In this document: positions 24,734 to 36,754 of the stretch, one piece after another | Layout: each line of letters opens with the position of its first letter | Numbering within the stretch: the stretch's first letter is position 1 | Assembly (NCBI GenBank): GCA_947095535.1 | Contig: OX352773.1 | Coordinates: forward strand, 85,098,670-85,162,669 | Direction: 5' to 3' | DNA: 64,000 bases | DNA from: Poecilobothrus nobilitatus | Lineage: Eukaryota > Arthropoda > Insecta > Diptera > Dolichopodidae | Made by a program: the position numbers and the translations under genes | Notes under the pieces: generated by a model | What the model saw: the letters and a program-made list of their open reading frames with translations, nothing else | What the model was told of the DNA's origin: nothing | Databases searched by the model: none

Positions 24734-24901
24734 TTTTTATGTTTTTAAGTTATGAAATTTTGTTTTTTGTTATGAATTATTTTTGTTTTGTTTGTTAATG
24801 AATTATTTTTATTTAGTTTTAGTTTTCAAGTTTTTATATACATATTAAAAAAAATTAATTTAAAATAATGTTTTTATTTTTTCATTACATTTATTTACAT
24901 T

Positions 24902-26264
24902 TTAATTGCTGTTTAAATTACAGATATTTTTTTTAATTGCATTACGAACTGGAACGCCTTCTTTGGAGTTTATAGGAACTGAAAAATTTGGTTGAGATCG
25001 ATTTCTTGAGTTTTCTTCCGCAACTTCTTGACTAAGCCAGTTAGGATTTATATTATCCCGTTTGAAATTAAGAAAATTATGTAACACACAACATGTTTTA
25101 ATAATCAATGTTGTGTGTTCAATATGGTTATCCATACCCTTACCTAATCTTCTGAATTTCGCTTTTAAAAGTACAAATGCGTTTTCAACCACGCGCCTCC
25201 ATTTCGATAATTGGTAATTATAATTTTTTTCTGAAATATCTTAATCAATTTTGAATGGAAAAGGTTTAACTTCGTATTTGAACAATTTGAAAGCTGAATC
25301 AGCAATTAATAAAGGCGGTACTACCACAGATTCGATTAACTTACTCTTTCGAAGCAATACGCTACTTTTGCTACTGTGTTGTTGTTTCAACAGATATTGC
25401 TCGAAGATACCTGAATCATTACATTTTCCAGGACAACTAACATTGACTATATAAAATTATATCTGTGATCAACCACACCCAATAGAATTGTGGAATACCA
25501 CCCTTTAAAATTGTAATAATCTGTTGCATATTCTTTTGGTGGTTTTACTTCGATGTGGCACCCATCTAAAATAATAAGGAAATTAAACTATATTCACATT
25601 TTACATTTCTTTGTAGCTTACCGATTGCACTAATGCATTGAGGAAAACCAAGCTTCTCAAATCCATTGATATTTGATTTTATAACTGCATTAGTTAATGG
25701 ATAAAAATTAATGTAGAGTAGTTTTAACTGCTCCCAAATCCAGAACAATTTCACAAACTGTGGAATAAGTTTGCTTTTGTTCTTTACTCAGCTTCAGGAC
25801 CCAGAGCATATAATGCGACCGCAATTCGTTTCTTTAGCGGTATAGTTTCTCTCATACGAGTGTTTTCTTTGTTTAAGTTTGGAAGCAGTGTGCATAATTC
25901 TTCCGAAGATTCTGCACAACCTCTTACATTTTCTTTCATGAAATTGGCTTCATTTTTAAAAAGCTCGTTTTCATAAAATTTTTTTATTTCGGTTCTAAAA
26001 TTCGAAATGTTATATATTATGCGATATAATATGTAACCAATAATAGTACAATTTAATTCTTATAAATTTCGAAATATTACGATCCCTCGGTATATATTTT
26101 GTAGCTAAAATATTTAATTTTTGTAATGTTGATTGGTTACCTACAATTGCCACAGCCAAATCTCTATTTCTTTGAAGCAAATTTTCGCTTTGTTGCCTTA
26201 AGAAATTTATTGAATCATCCAATAATATTACTTCAAGAACTAAATTAATTTTTTCCTTGTTCAT
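24902..26264 (-). pseudogene. PIF/Harbinger transposase (DDE superfamily), decayed
   Basis: On the minus strand, from 26264: an N-terminal region (EVILLDDSINFLRQQSENLL), then TEIKKFYENELFKNEANFMK, RGCAESSEELCTLLPNLNKE and MRETIPLKKRIAVALYALG (about 25985-25795). A GT-AG intron of 56 bp (25566-25621) splits the codon of the first catalytic Asp. Splicing gives AIDGCHIEVKPPKEY, the family's DGCHI block. The second Asp is in VNVSCPGKCNDSGIFEQ (about 25445-25395). The C-terminal part VVENAFVLLKAKFRRLGKG...CCVLHNFLNF holds the last catalytic Glu (about 25187). Stops and shifts lie around 25480-25560 and 25760-25790. All three acidic residues can still be read, so this copy is damaged but fairly young. 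It would excise and insert the element. Confidence 0.88.
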
Positions 26265-26420
26265 TTTTAATTTATTTTATTTACAGTAAATTTTGTTTAT
26301 TTACAGTCAAACATTTTCCTTTAATGAAACGTCAAACAATACTAGGCTCATGCATAACGATAGTCTGAACGTTTGATTTTAAAATTAGGTTATTTAGTAA
26401 GTTTTTGGCATAGTGTGAAC

Positions 26421-28554
26421 ATGATATTATGTTTTTTTATTAGTAATGTGAATGAATGTGTATAAGGTTTTTTATTTTTGCATCCCCGTATTAATTTTAA
26501 GTAAAAATAAGTAAAATCCCCTTTGGATTTTTTAAATTAAAAGGTACTCTTTCTCCTGTAATAGTTTTTCATGTTTTCATTTTTCTGTGAAATAACAAAA
26601 AGTAGTTCCTATTTTTTCTTTTTTGTTAGGTATCTACTTGAAAAAAAAATTTTTTTTGGTACCGAGATGTGATGTGTAATATTCGTATAGACTATATAGG
26701 ATTGATTAAGTTTTGAAGATCTCTAATTTACTTTTTGGTTTTTAACGAAAATTTCAAAAACAAATTCAGAAACGCATTAATATAATTTTTATTGCTAATT
26801 CTAGGAAATATTAAAATTGTACCTATATTTGTAAATGTTTGTTTTATTTCATATTGGTTTCAAGCACTGTTTTAAACAGATGACATTATTTCACTTCAAA
26901 ATATTTTCCAAAAATATTTTTTTTAAAGAAATTATATAAAATTTAATTTTTTTTTCCAGCACGTATTTTCGTATATAAATTTACAATATATGTATGTATT
27001 ATATAATATTATGTACTTATGGTATGGTATATGAAATAAAATTAATAATATTAAATTTTCGCAAATGAAGTAGAAAACTGCATTGTTGTTTTAAGTATTT
27101 TAAATGGAGGAAGTTTAGCTGAATTCCTATCCTGTTCCATAGTAATGGAACTGAAGTAAATGTTTAAGTTCCTTTTGTTTATTTTATTGTAAAGTGAAGT
27201 GAATTAGAGTTACCGTATTTTACGTTATCAAAAAAAAAATTGTAGATGTGTAAACATACATTTTGATTCTGAAACAATTTTTGTGAATTAAAAAAAAGTT
27301 TGTATTCCATTTTTTTAATAGTACCTACAGATACATTATTAGTTTAAATATCCCTACATTTACTTTTTTTATGTAGAAAATATGACCTACTTAAATAATT
27401 TTATGATTTATGTAATATAATTTGTAACTAAGTTCATACATATATGTTATGACATTTATATATAAAACATATCGTATCTATTTTATAATTTGTAATATTA
27501 TTCTTAACAAAAAAATTTCTAAAGATTTTATAAAATGAGCAACATTTACATTAAGGATTCAAAATGATGAGACAAAACACGGTTATATAAAATCAAAAAG
27601 CATATAAAATATTTCTTTTCCCCTAAAACAAAAATTATCCTACATAAACACATATTATATGAGATCATATTAAATGCCCTGCAGGATAAAGACAATGGAA
27701 TCAAAGTAATGAAAATTATTTTAAGGAGAACACAATCATTCCCACTGGGTAAAACCGACGATATAAAACTGAAATTTAAATGAAGACCTATTATTTCATA
27801 ATTTTCTTCATCTGATGACAATGATGATGATAATAAGAAAACTATACTGAAGTGCTAATGTTGTTCATCTTTTCACTAATGCTTTCAAATATTTTCAAAA
27901 ATCAACCAACCAACTTTAATTTAATTTTTTTTTGTCCTGCTTTTGTTTGGCTTTCTCCTTCTTCAACTTTTTCAAATACTATAATATTCATTTATTCTTT
28001 TGTTTTCATTTCTTTCCATAAAACTTAGAGAATAAATATTTTGTGTTGTATATAATGTTGTTTTAAGTGCAATCTAAAATTAATATTCGTATATATGTGC
28101 ATATTATAAATATATTATTTACCGAAATTGTAATGTCATTTTACTTTATAGGTGTATAAAATATATGCTATCTCTATTTAGAGATATTTGTCATGTGTTT
28201 CGTTATATAGAAACACTACTTATAACTCTTAACTTTTTTAACAGAATAACAATACTTTTTGTAATATATTTTCTTATTTTCTTTTGAGTAATTTATGAAT
28301 TAGAAAAAATAAAATTAAAGCGGTTTTGTTTTATTTTATAAAATATTAAAAATTAAAAGTAATAATTTTTAAGAAATTATAACAAGACAGTGAGTAGCTT
28401 GTTCCCCAAGGGACTTATGACTCAATTTGTGGATCATCTGACTTATTACGTTGAATTTGTAACCAACATAAAATCCAAATATTTTCAACAGCTACATTAA
28501 TTAATTTCAAATTTTACCTAGGGCTAAATTTTAAAATCAGGGCTTTTTCTAGAA
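26421..28554. other. AT-rich non-coding stretch
   Basis: No supported gene. A minus-strand frame at 27546-27821 has an acidic start but no recognisable motif, and I do not call it. Confidence 0.5.
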
Positions 28555-28765
28555 TATTTATATATATATATATGTATATCCGTGACATTCTGAACTAGGA
28601 TGGATGTTAGAGTTGGATGCGAAATCATAGTATTCTATTTTTCCAAAATATTATATATATATATGTATATACGAAATTCCGAATTAGGGGGGATTTTAGA
28701 GTTATTCGCTTTTTACAAAATATGTATGCATATATTACGTACATGCGATATTTGAATTTGGAGGA
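28555..28765. repeat. Minisatellite, units of about 75-100 bp
   Basis: Two to three diverged tandem units. Each has a (TA)n run with TATATGTATATxCG, then ATTCxGAA(C/T)TAGG, GGAT(G/T)TTAGAGTT and a poly-T/AAAATAT end. Related units recur at 43240-43375. Confidence 0.6.
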
Positions 28766-28769
28766 TTAT

Positions 28770-28932
28770 ACACATATTCTGGATTTACAGCCCCTCAAAA
28801 TTGCAAAAATGTCCTATTTTCACATTTTTGGTTATTATATCAAATTTTGGTGCAAGTTGCAACCCTAAACAGTTTGTAAGTTAACCCTAAACACTTTTAA
28901 AAACCGTTGGTTCACATTCTACCTTGTTTTTG
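28770..28932 (-). repeat. Dispersed repeat A, copy 5 (reverse, truncated)
   Basis: Only the family's 5' end remains, reversed: GATTTACAGCCCCTCAAAATTGCAA-like text, then CAAATTTTGGTGCAAGTTGCAA, ending CATTCTACCTTGTTTTTG. The minisatellite borders it directly. Confidence 0.8.
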
Positions 28933-29172
28933 TTACTTTTTTCTCTTTTGCTTGCTCTTTCATAGCAAGTAAAAATATTTTGATTTAGTATGGTTTCTTA
29001 CGTGTTGAAGTGCAGCCGGATGTGAGTGATTAAAAGTAATAAAGTATTTGTTTATATATTTCATTTAAATAATATTTTGTTTTAAATTGCGTGTAATTTT
29101 CAGGTAGAAAATAGTTTAAAAGGTAATATTTGTCATATTACAAAATTCAGATTTGCTCAAATAAGCAGAACC

Positions 29173-30709
29173 ATGGCGTCAAAAAGTTAGTAACACCATT
29201 CTGTGGGTTCGAGATTTGCTTCATTATATATTTTTTTACATATTTTTTTTACTATGTAGTCCCATGATTAGTTGGGATTTTCCAAATTAAAATAACATAA
29301 TTATATTAACTTACATTTCGTTTTGAAATATTGAAAATATATTATGGTTTTTTTTTTTATTTTTTAACAGAAATATTTAAAGTGTCTGATCCGAAAGATA
29401 TGGAAAATCTTTTTCAGTTGATAAGTGAAGATTCAGACATTAGAGGGATGAGCGACGAAGAAGATGATTTTGCAAAAAAAGATTATGAGTGGCAAAAATG
29501 TCTAAATACTCTTCCCGATTCTCGCGAATTAAACCAAAAAGGTCTAGGTGAATTAGTACAAGCAGAAAATCCTATTATCGAAGATGAAAACTTAGAATTG
29601 CAAAATGACGGCGATTTTCAAGAAAATCTTTATAGTGAATTGTAAATTGAAAACGAAGTGCGACATCTTCTTCTACACCGATGCGGTCGAGAAGATTAAT
29701 TTTGTTAAATAAAGATTTTGCAATATTTTACTGACAAAATCGATTTCAGCAAGATATGGTAGCTTCCGCATTTTCAGAAATAGTCTAATCGACTTAAGAA
29801 AATACATACACTATGTTGATGTTAATAATCCACCATCGGGAAATAATAAATTGTGGAAAGTACAACCAGTAATAGACTATGTATAGGAAAAAGCCGCGTT
29901 CAGTAGGGTTAAAAGATTTTGTTATAACTTCATCAGATAGTATGGTACTCGACTTTGGAATATACCAAGGAACATCAACACCTCTGCGGGAAAAAGATTT
30001 AGGTGTGGGAGTGGCAGTAATATTAAATTTAAGCAAAACTATTCCCAAAAATAAAATAATGGAAAAACTTAACGACATGAACCTTTGTGGAACTGGAACA
30101 ATACAAGCGAATAGAATTAAAAATGTGCAATTTCCAAAAAGACAAATATATGAAGCAGGGAGAAACTGTACAGTTAGTAAGAAGCGACGAAAATGCTGGA
30201 AAACAAATAAAAAGATTGGATCAAATTCAAAAAAATGTTAATTTATGTTAACTGCCCAGATGTCGTTACAAAATATAACAGGCATATGCACGGAGTAGAT
30301 ATATGCGACAGGAGTACTACCGAACATGAAGTAAATCAAAAAAATGGACTACACTTTCTAGTTCACTACATTCTCTAGTTCTAGCTGCAGCAAACACTTG
30401 GATGGAATACCAAAGGGACTGCAAAAGTCTAAATATATAAAATCTTTTTTTAACTTTCGCCTAGACATAGCTGAAGTAATTCTCACCTCAACAATTAAAC
30501 GTTCCAGAGAAAATGAAATGTTGGAAAACCAAAATCCTAGCACAAGTTCCGCAATTTATGCAACATATCTGTTTGATAGCAAACGATTAGATGATTTAGA
30601 ACACTGGCCAGTTGCTGATAAATTGAAAAATGCCAGAATGTGTAGAGCATCGCAATGTCAAAAGTGTACAATAAATCGTTCTGAAATATGTAAAATGTAT
30701 CGTTTCTGA
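29173..30709 (+). pseudogene. piggyBac transposase, decayed
   Basis: Exon 1 is ATGGCGTCAAAAA (29173-29185). A GT-AG intron (29186-29370) joins it in phase to give MASKKIFKVSDPKDMENLF. An acidic N-terminus follows (MSDEEDDFAKKD). After a broken stretch come NSLIDLRKYIHYVDVNN-like and KLWKVQPVIDYV blocks, then KPRSVGLKDFVITSSDSMVLDFGIYQG (29888-29970). NLSKTIPKNK runs directly into IMEKLNDMNLCGTGTIQANR, so the DNYFTS block with the second catalytic Asp appears deleted near 30052. MHGVDICDR (about 30286-30312) holds the third Asp. The C-terminal Cys-rich domain is CRASQCQKCTINRSEICKMYRF-like (30639-30705). No TTAA-flanked inverted repeats were identified. It would cut and paste at TTAA; this copy cannot. 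Confidence 0.85.
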
Positions 30710-31700
30710 AACTTTACAAAAATGTAACTTTTGTGATAATTTTTAATGTGCATACATACATACTTTTTAATATTTAGAACATAAGATTTAATCACTTTTA
30801 CTGACACGAAAGCTGAAATAATTTATTTACGACGACTGTATATATTTCATATTAAAAGAAAATGTTATTTAAAAAGAAATTAAAATGTTATATTGTGACT
30901 CTACGACATAAAATGCCTTAATTTAGTTTTAAGGTGTGTTACTTACAAGTTCTGTTCTTCGTTTTTTTATGGAATAAGTTTTTCAAAATATTTTCATTTT
31001 TTGACGAAGAATGTTTATTTTCATTTTTATTTAATTTTTATTTAGATTTCTTTGTATTATAATTTTTTTTAATTTTCATTAATTTATATTTGTTTAAAAT
31101 ACCAGAAGATTATTTATTTAAAAACAAATTGTGTTTAAAAAAACACTGAATAAAAAATTACATATATTAAATTCATATTTGTTTTATTTTAATGAAGTCC
31201 CAACTCACACATTTGTGTGGGTCCAATTACTGCTAAACGGCTACTTGCAGGACCGCCTAATTTTTGATTTAAGTTTTCTAGCCTATATAAAAACAATGCC
31301 TGCAATTTAATTCGAATCGGATAAAGAAAAAATAATAGCACTTAAAGGGTTAATACATAACTTAAAACTAGTTTTGATTGCTCTTAACCATTTTGTTGTT
31401 TATTGTTAATCATTTTTGTTAACGTAGTAATAACGTTTTTATTGTTTAATTAAATTAATCTCATATTGAACAAAAACAACATGTTATAATTAACGTTGCA
31501 TTTGAAATACAAAATTCAAATCAGTTTTAATCAATTTTTGCGATATAGGACAAAATAACGAGTGTTTTAATTTTTAAATTACTTATTTCTAATTTATCGG
31601 TAGTTCTTGAAATATAAACGTTTTATTCAAAATTTTTGATAAAATATCGAGTAGTTCAAGCGAAAGTGAAAACTGAAATGTCCCACACTGTGGTTATAAT
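30710..31700. other. AT-rich non-coding stretch
   Basis: No gene was seen. It may include the 3' end of the piggyBac element and the 5' end of the following Tc1-type element, but no terminal repeats were found. Confidence 0.5.
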
Positions 31701-31714
31701 AAAAATACAAAAGA

Positions 31715-32428
31715 ACCAAAAAAAAAATTTAGATTAGGTTTTATGAAGATGGAGGAAGTATTGGAGAAGATGGAGGGAGTATTCGAGAACCTGCAGAAGT
31801 TGTTGGCATAAATTACAGTACAAAACTAATAGTACAAAATTATAGAAAGGATCGATGCGAAATTGCAATGAAATCCGGAGGAGGAAGAAGACCAAGAAAT
31901 TTTAAACTAACTTCTGAAATTTTTAGCCGTATTGAAGAAATTGTAGAAATTAATTCCACCATAACTTTAGAAGGAATAAAATGGAAATTTGCCTTAGAAG
32001 ATATACACACTTATCTGAAAATAGTATTTTCAATGAGTTGGAAAAGTTGAAAATCACTATAAAACTGAATCGTATTGAAGTGTATCATTGAAGTGTATCA
32101 AGGAATTCACGATATGTAAGCATCATGGTTGATAATGGATAATGCTAGAATTCATAAAACGTGGGAAGTTCGGGAAATTTTTGAATCAAAAACACATCAA
32201 CTAAAATATTTACCACCGTACTCCCACACCCCAAATCCTATTGAAAATGTTTTTTTTAAATTCAAATTCTACATAAAAAATATTCTTTGTGGTCTCAGCA
32301 TCGATTTATCGCTACTTCAAGTAATTGGAGATAGTTTACAAATAAAAAGACGTGCAGATTGTGAAAACTACACTTCAAATATGGCATCAAAATTACCATT
32401 GACTCTTGAAAGTCGAGAAATGAGTTAA
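31715..32428 (+). pseudogene. IS630/Tc1/mariner-superfamily transposase, internally deleted
   Basis: The N-terminal text (EDGGSIREPAEVVGINYST) resembles a helix-turn-helix. The frame 31868-32050 reads SGGGRRPRNFKLTSEIFSRIEEIVEINSTITLEGIKWKF, the second helix-turn-helix region of this superfamily. After a gap of about 80 bp the frame 32129-32428 begins IMDNARIHK (second catalytic Asp), then LKYLPPYSHTPNPIENVFFKFK, where NPIEN carries the third acidic residue. The first catalytic Asp region between the parts is missing. The gap is far shorter than normal, so an internal deletion is likely. No terminal inverted repeats were found. Confidence 0.82.
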
Positions 32429-32429
32429 A

Positions 32430-33834
32430 TGTATTAATTAAAATAAATCAAATTTAGTTTTGCTACGATATTTAAAGTATAGTTTAAAAAAATTAATAAA
32501 ATTAAATTGCATTTATTTCTGATTTGTTTTATTTATTACCTATATAAAATATTTGTATGAAGACTACATTTTATTTATTTTAAAATACATAAAAATAAAT
32601 TATTCCAGGGGATGGACTTAATTACTCCAGATGGATGGACACATACCTCAATATTTTCAAGAACAGCTTGAAGTGTTACGTTTTAATCAACAACTACGTA
32701 TCCAAAAAAATAAGATAGACATAGTTCGAATTGTTTACGAATTGTAACTTAATATTTCTAGATTTTCGTTTCTCAAATTAAAGCACAATTTATTAAAAAA
32801 ATTTGCACTGTCAATAATCGTACAATACAAAGTTCAATTTCTAAAATTCTGTTTTATAATACAATGACGAATTTTTTGTACTTACAATCGATATTTATTG
32901 TGAATGGCTTAATTGGCAAAACCCCTATCCAATTATGGATGAAATACAAAAATATGATAATTTACAAGTCATTTTTAAAGACCACAAAAATATATATGAT
33001 ATAGTACCTAGGTAGTTGCTAATTTGAATTTTTTGACTTGTTTATACTAACATAAAGGAGGCCAAATCAAGAAACTGCTACTGTTTACAACAATTTTCCC
33101 TTCATTTTCATTTCAATATGATCTAAAGCTGAAATTAAAAGTTATCTATATACGAGTTCTGAACTAGTTATTGTTTAATCCAAGAATATATATTATATTA
33201 ATTATATTATTTTAAGGAGCTTTTTCATTCTTTTTTCCCCAGGTTTTATGATTTTTGTTGGGCTCAAAGAATATCTTGAATTCAAAAAGTCAACTAAATA
33301 AACAATATTCCAATTTTAAGAAGCTTACAATAACTAATTATAGTGCTGATACAAAAACAAAATCAAAAACAAAAAAAAGAAAATAATAATATTAAAAAAA
33401 AAAACCATTGTTTGTCAATGTGAACTAACGATATTTTTCTTCTTTTTTTATATTTTGAGTTATTTTCTTTTTTCTGATGGCACGTACAAAAAATATATTG
33501 ACTATAAAGGATATAAAAAAAAACAAATAATTATAGGTAAGGACGAAAGAATGCTTCAGCTATTAACAAATATTCATTAATCCTTTTAATATTGTGCTCA
33601 CAACAAACAAAAATAAAGGATTCATATCATATATTTTTATTCTCCCGCTTCTTTATTTTTACGTTTATTGTCATCAGTTTGTCTATCTTTTTATCTCTTA
33701 CCTTTTTCATCTTCATCATCTTTCTATAATTTGATTATTGCTTTCGGTATTTACTCTTTATGTACAACTGCTTTCTATATATTTTGATATCCCCACTTAA
33801 GTATTTCTCTATTTTTTTTATCCTATGTACTAGT
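32430..33834. other. AT-rich non-coding stretch
   Basis: No supported gene. Confidence 0.5.
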
Positions 33835-33947
33835 TTTATTTTTACATTATCCAGTAATGTACATTATCCTATGTACATTATCCTATGTACTAGTATGTAC
33901 TAGTTATCCTATGTACAGTACATTATCCTATGTACTAGTTATTATAT
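33835..33947 (+). repeat. Tandem repeat of ATTATCCTATGTAC(TAGT)
   Basis: TCCTATGTAC occurs five times, most copies preceded by ATTA and followed by TAGT. The unit length is irregular (about 15-30 bp). It is a local slippage-type expansion. Confidence 0.85.
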
Positions 33948-34489
33948 TTTAACTTTTATTTCTTTTTCTTTCTAATTTTCTTTTGTACTTATATTTATTT
34001 ATTTATCCATATTATTTTCTTATAAAAACAGCAAAATACCGTAACATTTTCTTTTGTTATTGTTTTATGTTTCGTTTAATCCTGTAATTTAATGTATACT
34101 CATTAAAAACAGATAGGTATAAATATATATACAAAATGTAATGTATTTGTTTATTTGTTACCTTTGGTTTTTAGCCACTGGCTGCCTGGTTGCATTTAAA
34201 ATCCATTATTAGCATTTAAATAAATCATCATATTGACCAGAAGCCAGCAAAATCAATATAAAAAAACTAAAAGAAAAGAAGAATAAAAAATAGCAATATA
34301 TCGGGACATTTCTTTTGTTTCATTTATCAACCATTTATTACTTACATATGACTACTTAGATAAGAATAATAACAATTTTTCACAAAAACTATCACTTTGG
34401 ATCTCTGAACGGCTTTTAATTTGCTCGCTAATCATTTTATTTTATTTACCTCTTTCTAAGTGCAATAAAATTGGTCGCCTTAAAACCGG
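33948..34489. other. AT-rich non-coding stretch
   Basis: No gene or repeat family was recognised. Confidence 0.5.
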
Positions 34490-34655
34490 AAAAAAATTTT
34501 ATTTTTTTTCTCTGTCTTTTTAGTTTATTCTCCTGCCACAAAAATGTGACAAGGAAATTACATAGCCTTTCCGTTCCAAGTGTAGCTGTAAATATCGTCA
34601 CAGGCAATTATTCTTACGATGTATGAAGGATTCAAACGCACTCCGTCGGTGGTTA
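34490..34655 (-). mobile_element. tRNA-derived SINE, copy 2
   Basis: This is collinear with copy 1 (19975-20172): CCTGCCxCAxAAATGTGACAAGG, AAATTACATAGC, GTGTAGCTGTAAAT and CAATTATTxTTACGA. The tRNA-like head is degraded (GGATTCAAACGC in the T-arm) and truncated near 34655. The frame 34623-34832 starts inside it and is incidental. Confidence 0.8.
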
Positions 34656-35212
34656 CAATATAAGTATTTAATATTTTTTTACCCACAAGACAACCACCGA
34701 GGCCCCTGTATTTTTATTGCCATTAGAAAAGGATATTTTCTACAGAAGCAGGAAAATAAAAAAAATAATTTATTGTTAGAATTACATTTTGGTAATGATG
34801 GTGACTATTTAATATTAATGCGATTTCCATAAAATTCAAATTTTTATTTTTTAGCAACTTCTATTTTTATTATTTTACGCCTGCAGGCATTAATTAAATT
34901 GTTGTTAAAATTAACGATAATTAAGAATAAATCAGGAAATTGGGGATATTATTATAAAGCTTTTCTTAATTTCTAAAAGAATATTTCCTGGTATTTATTT
35001 AATTTATTGTTGTTCTGTTTTAAATTATTTTGTAAAAATTTCCTGTTTTAAATAAAAGAGATTATATAAAACAGGAAATTAGTATTAAAATGTAAAATTG
35101 ATTGGATTATTAAAACATTGTTGGTGGTTTTACTACATTAACAATTATCAATAATGATTAAGATCGATTCAGATGAAAGAATTTAATTAGCTTGAATTAA
35201 AATTAATAAAAA
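34656..35212. other. AT-rich non-coding stretch
   Basis: No gene. The phrase AAACAGGAAATT / TTTCCTGTTTTAAA occurs in several orientations at 34930-35085, perhaps a local imperfect inverted repeat. Confidence 0.4.
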
Positions 35213-36010
35213 AACAAGGTAGAATGTAAACCCACCGTTTTTAAAAGCGCACATTTCCAAAAGACAATACAAACTGTTTAGAATTGTGAATTGCACAAAA
35301 ATTTTAACATTTCATGTAATAAAAAAAAAACTTGAAAATAGACCTTTTCTGCAATTTTAAGGGGATATAAGCCCGGAACTCTATATAACAAAAAAAAACT
35401 CTTAACACGTAAAAAAAATATATTATTGAACCTTTGATTTTCATACCTTGCCGAAGAAAAATTTTAATAGGTGCCTAAAAATAGCAAATTTTGAATTTTC
35501 GGGGGGTAATAACTCTTAAACAGGGGCTACTACCAAAAAATGTTCTGAGGATACTTATATATACTAATTCTAAAAGTTCTTCTGAAAATTTCAAGCCCTT
35601 TGCTAAAAGCGTGCCGGAGTTATGAAGGTAGAAAAATCTTGCAAAATTTGGTTTTCACATAACGGTACTACTAAATACTAAATTTAAAAACTGTATATAA
35701 TTTTGATATTTATTTATAAAGGTAAAAAAAATTCCTGTCGAATGCTGTTTTCAGATTGAAAAAATGTTAAGTGGAACTAGAAATATACGTGAAAAAAAAA
35801 TAGGGTTTTTTCAAAATTTAAGGGGTTTTAGTTCCCTGTTGGATGTGGCTACATGAAAAAGTTGTTCCAGAAAATTAATTTTTTATTAGACCTACCCATG
35901 GTTAAATTTTGTTTCCTCTATTTTTAACGTGTAGAAGTTTTCTAAACAGACAGACGAACGGACGGACAGAGTGAAACTAATAGGTACATTTTCTAAAATT
36001 TTTTTTGAAA
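35213..36010 (+). repeat. Dispersed repeat A, copy 6 (forward)
   Basis: A complete-looking forward copy. It starts AACAAGGTAGAATGTAAACCC, contains GCCGGAGTTATGAAGGTAG, TTTTCACATAACGG and TGTCGAATGCTGTTTTCAG, and ends CAGACGAACGGACGGACAGAG then GTACATTTTCT. At about 800 bp it defines the family's minimal length. Confidence 0.88.
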
Positions 36011-36603
36011 TGTGCTAAAAATAAAGCATTTTAATGTAAAACGATAAAAAGTTGAATTATGTCGGGACAACTTCTAGCATTTATTTTTAATTGAAACAAA
36101 AATAGAACAATTTAATCGATTTCCTGACAAAAAGTTAAGATGGAAGATGGGAAATACTTCGTATTATAGTAATAATTTTGAAAACATTTATAAACAAAAG
36201 TTCTAAAAACTTAAAAAAGCTTAATTCTGTAGAATTTTTTCATGTTGGACTTCATATCTTGATTTATCTAGCTGCTATAATTTAAAATATGATTGAAATA
36301 AAAAAAATTCTTTTTTGTCAAATTTTAATAACATACACGTTGCAAACACTGTTCATAATTTAAACTCGTAATATTTCTTTTTAAAAGTTAATTAGCAAAA
36401 AAACTAACTGTGGCCATTCATGTTTAGAACTAATTTTTCTAGGTTTAGTGGTTAAAATTGTCAAGGAAACATGCCTTACAGATATTGCAACCCAAGGAGA
36501 AACTTTTTATCTTTCACTAAAATAAAATTACGTTTCAAAAGTGAAAACTGTCTTAATTTCTTTGTCAATACAAAAAAAATATCTTGCTTTAATGTTTATT
36601 TTA
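36011..36603. other. AT-rich non-coding stretch
   Basis: No gene or repeat was recognised. Confidence 0.5.
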
Positions 36604-36692
36604 ATCCAGCCAATGGTGTAGTGGTTAAGACACTGCCTCTCACTCGTAATGGAATCAGAGGTCTCGGGTTCGATTCACAGCTGCGTAGATAA
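36604..36692 (+). repeat. tRNA-like sequence (SINE head or tRNA pseudogene)
   Basis: An A-box-like TGGTGTAGTGGTTAAG and a B-box GGGTTCGATTC are present at tRNA spacing. A CCTCT...AGAGG stem could form between them. The T-arm stem is poor, so a functional tRNA is unlikely. The ORF ending at 36692 runs through it and is not a gene. Confidence 0.55.
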
Positions 36693-36754
36693 TTATAATA
36701 ATAAAATATTTACATATCGCAATATTTAAATACTTATATCATAATATCTAATAT

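Larger units (their letters stand above)
23900..26420. mobile_element. PIF/Harbinger transposon 1 with terminal inverted repeats
   Basis: TTCACACTATG at 23901-23911 is matched by its reverse complement CATAGTGTGAA at 26409-26419. An AT dinucleotide sits just outside one further base at each end. Between them are two convergent genes: a DNA-binding partner on the plus strand and a PIF/Harbinger transposase on the minus strand, the usual two-gene plan of this superfamily. PIF/Harbinger elements typically make a 3-bp target duplication (2 bp AT in one subgroup), so the AT is only suggestive. Confidence 0.8.

Noticed and set aside
27546..27821. 91-codon minus-strand frame
   Set aside because: It has an acidic start but no recognisable motif, no splice context and no second copy; AT-rich chance frame is as likely.
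33835..33947. Possible CRISPR-like array
   Set aside because: Units are irregular, spacers are repeats themselves and the context is eukaryotic; it is a simple tandem repeat.
36471..36692. 73-codon frame ending in a tRNA-like sequence
   Set aside because: The C-terminal third is the translated tRNA-like sequence, and the rest has no motif.
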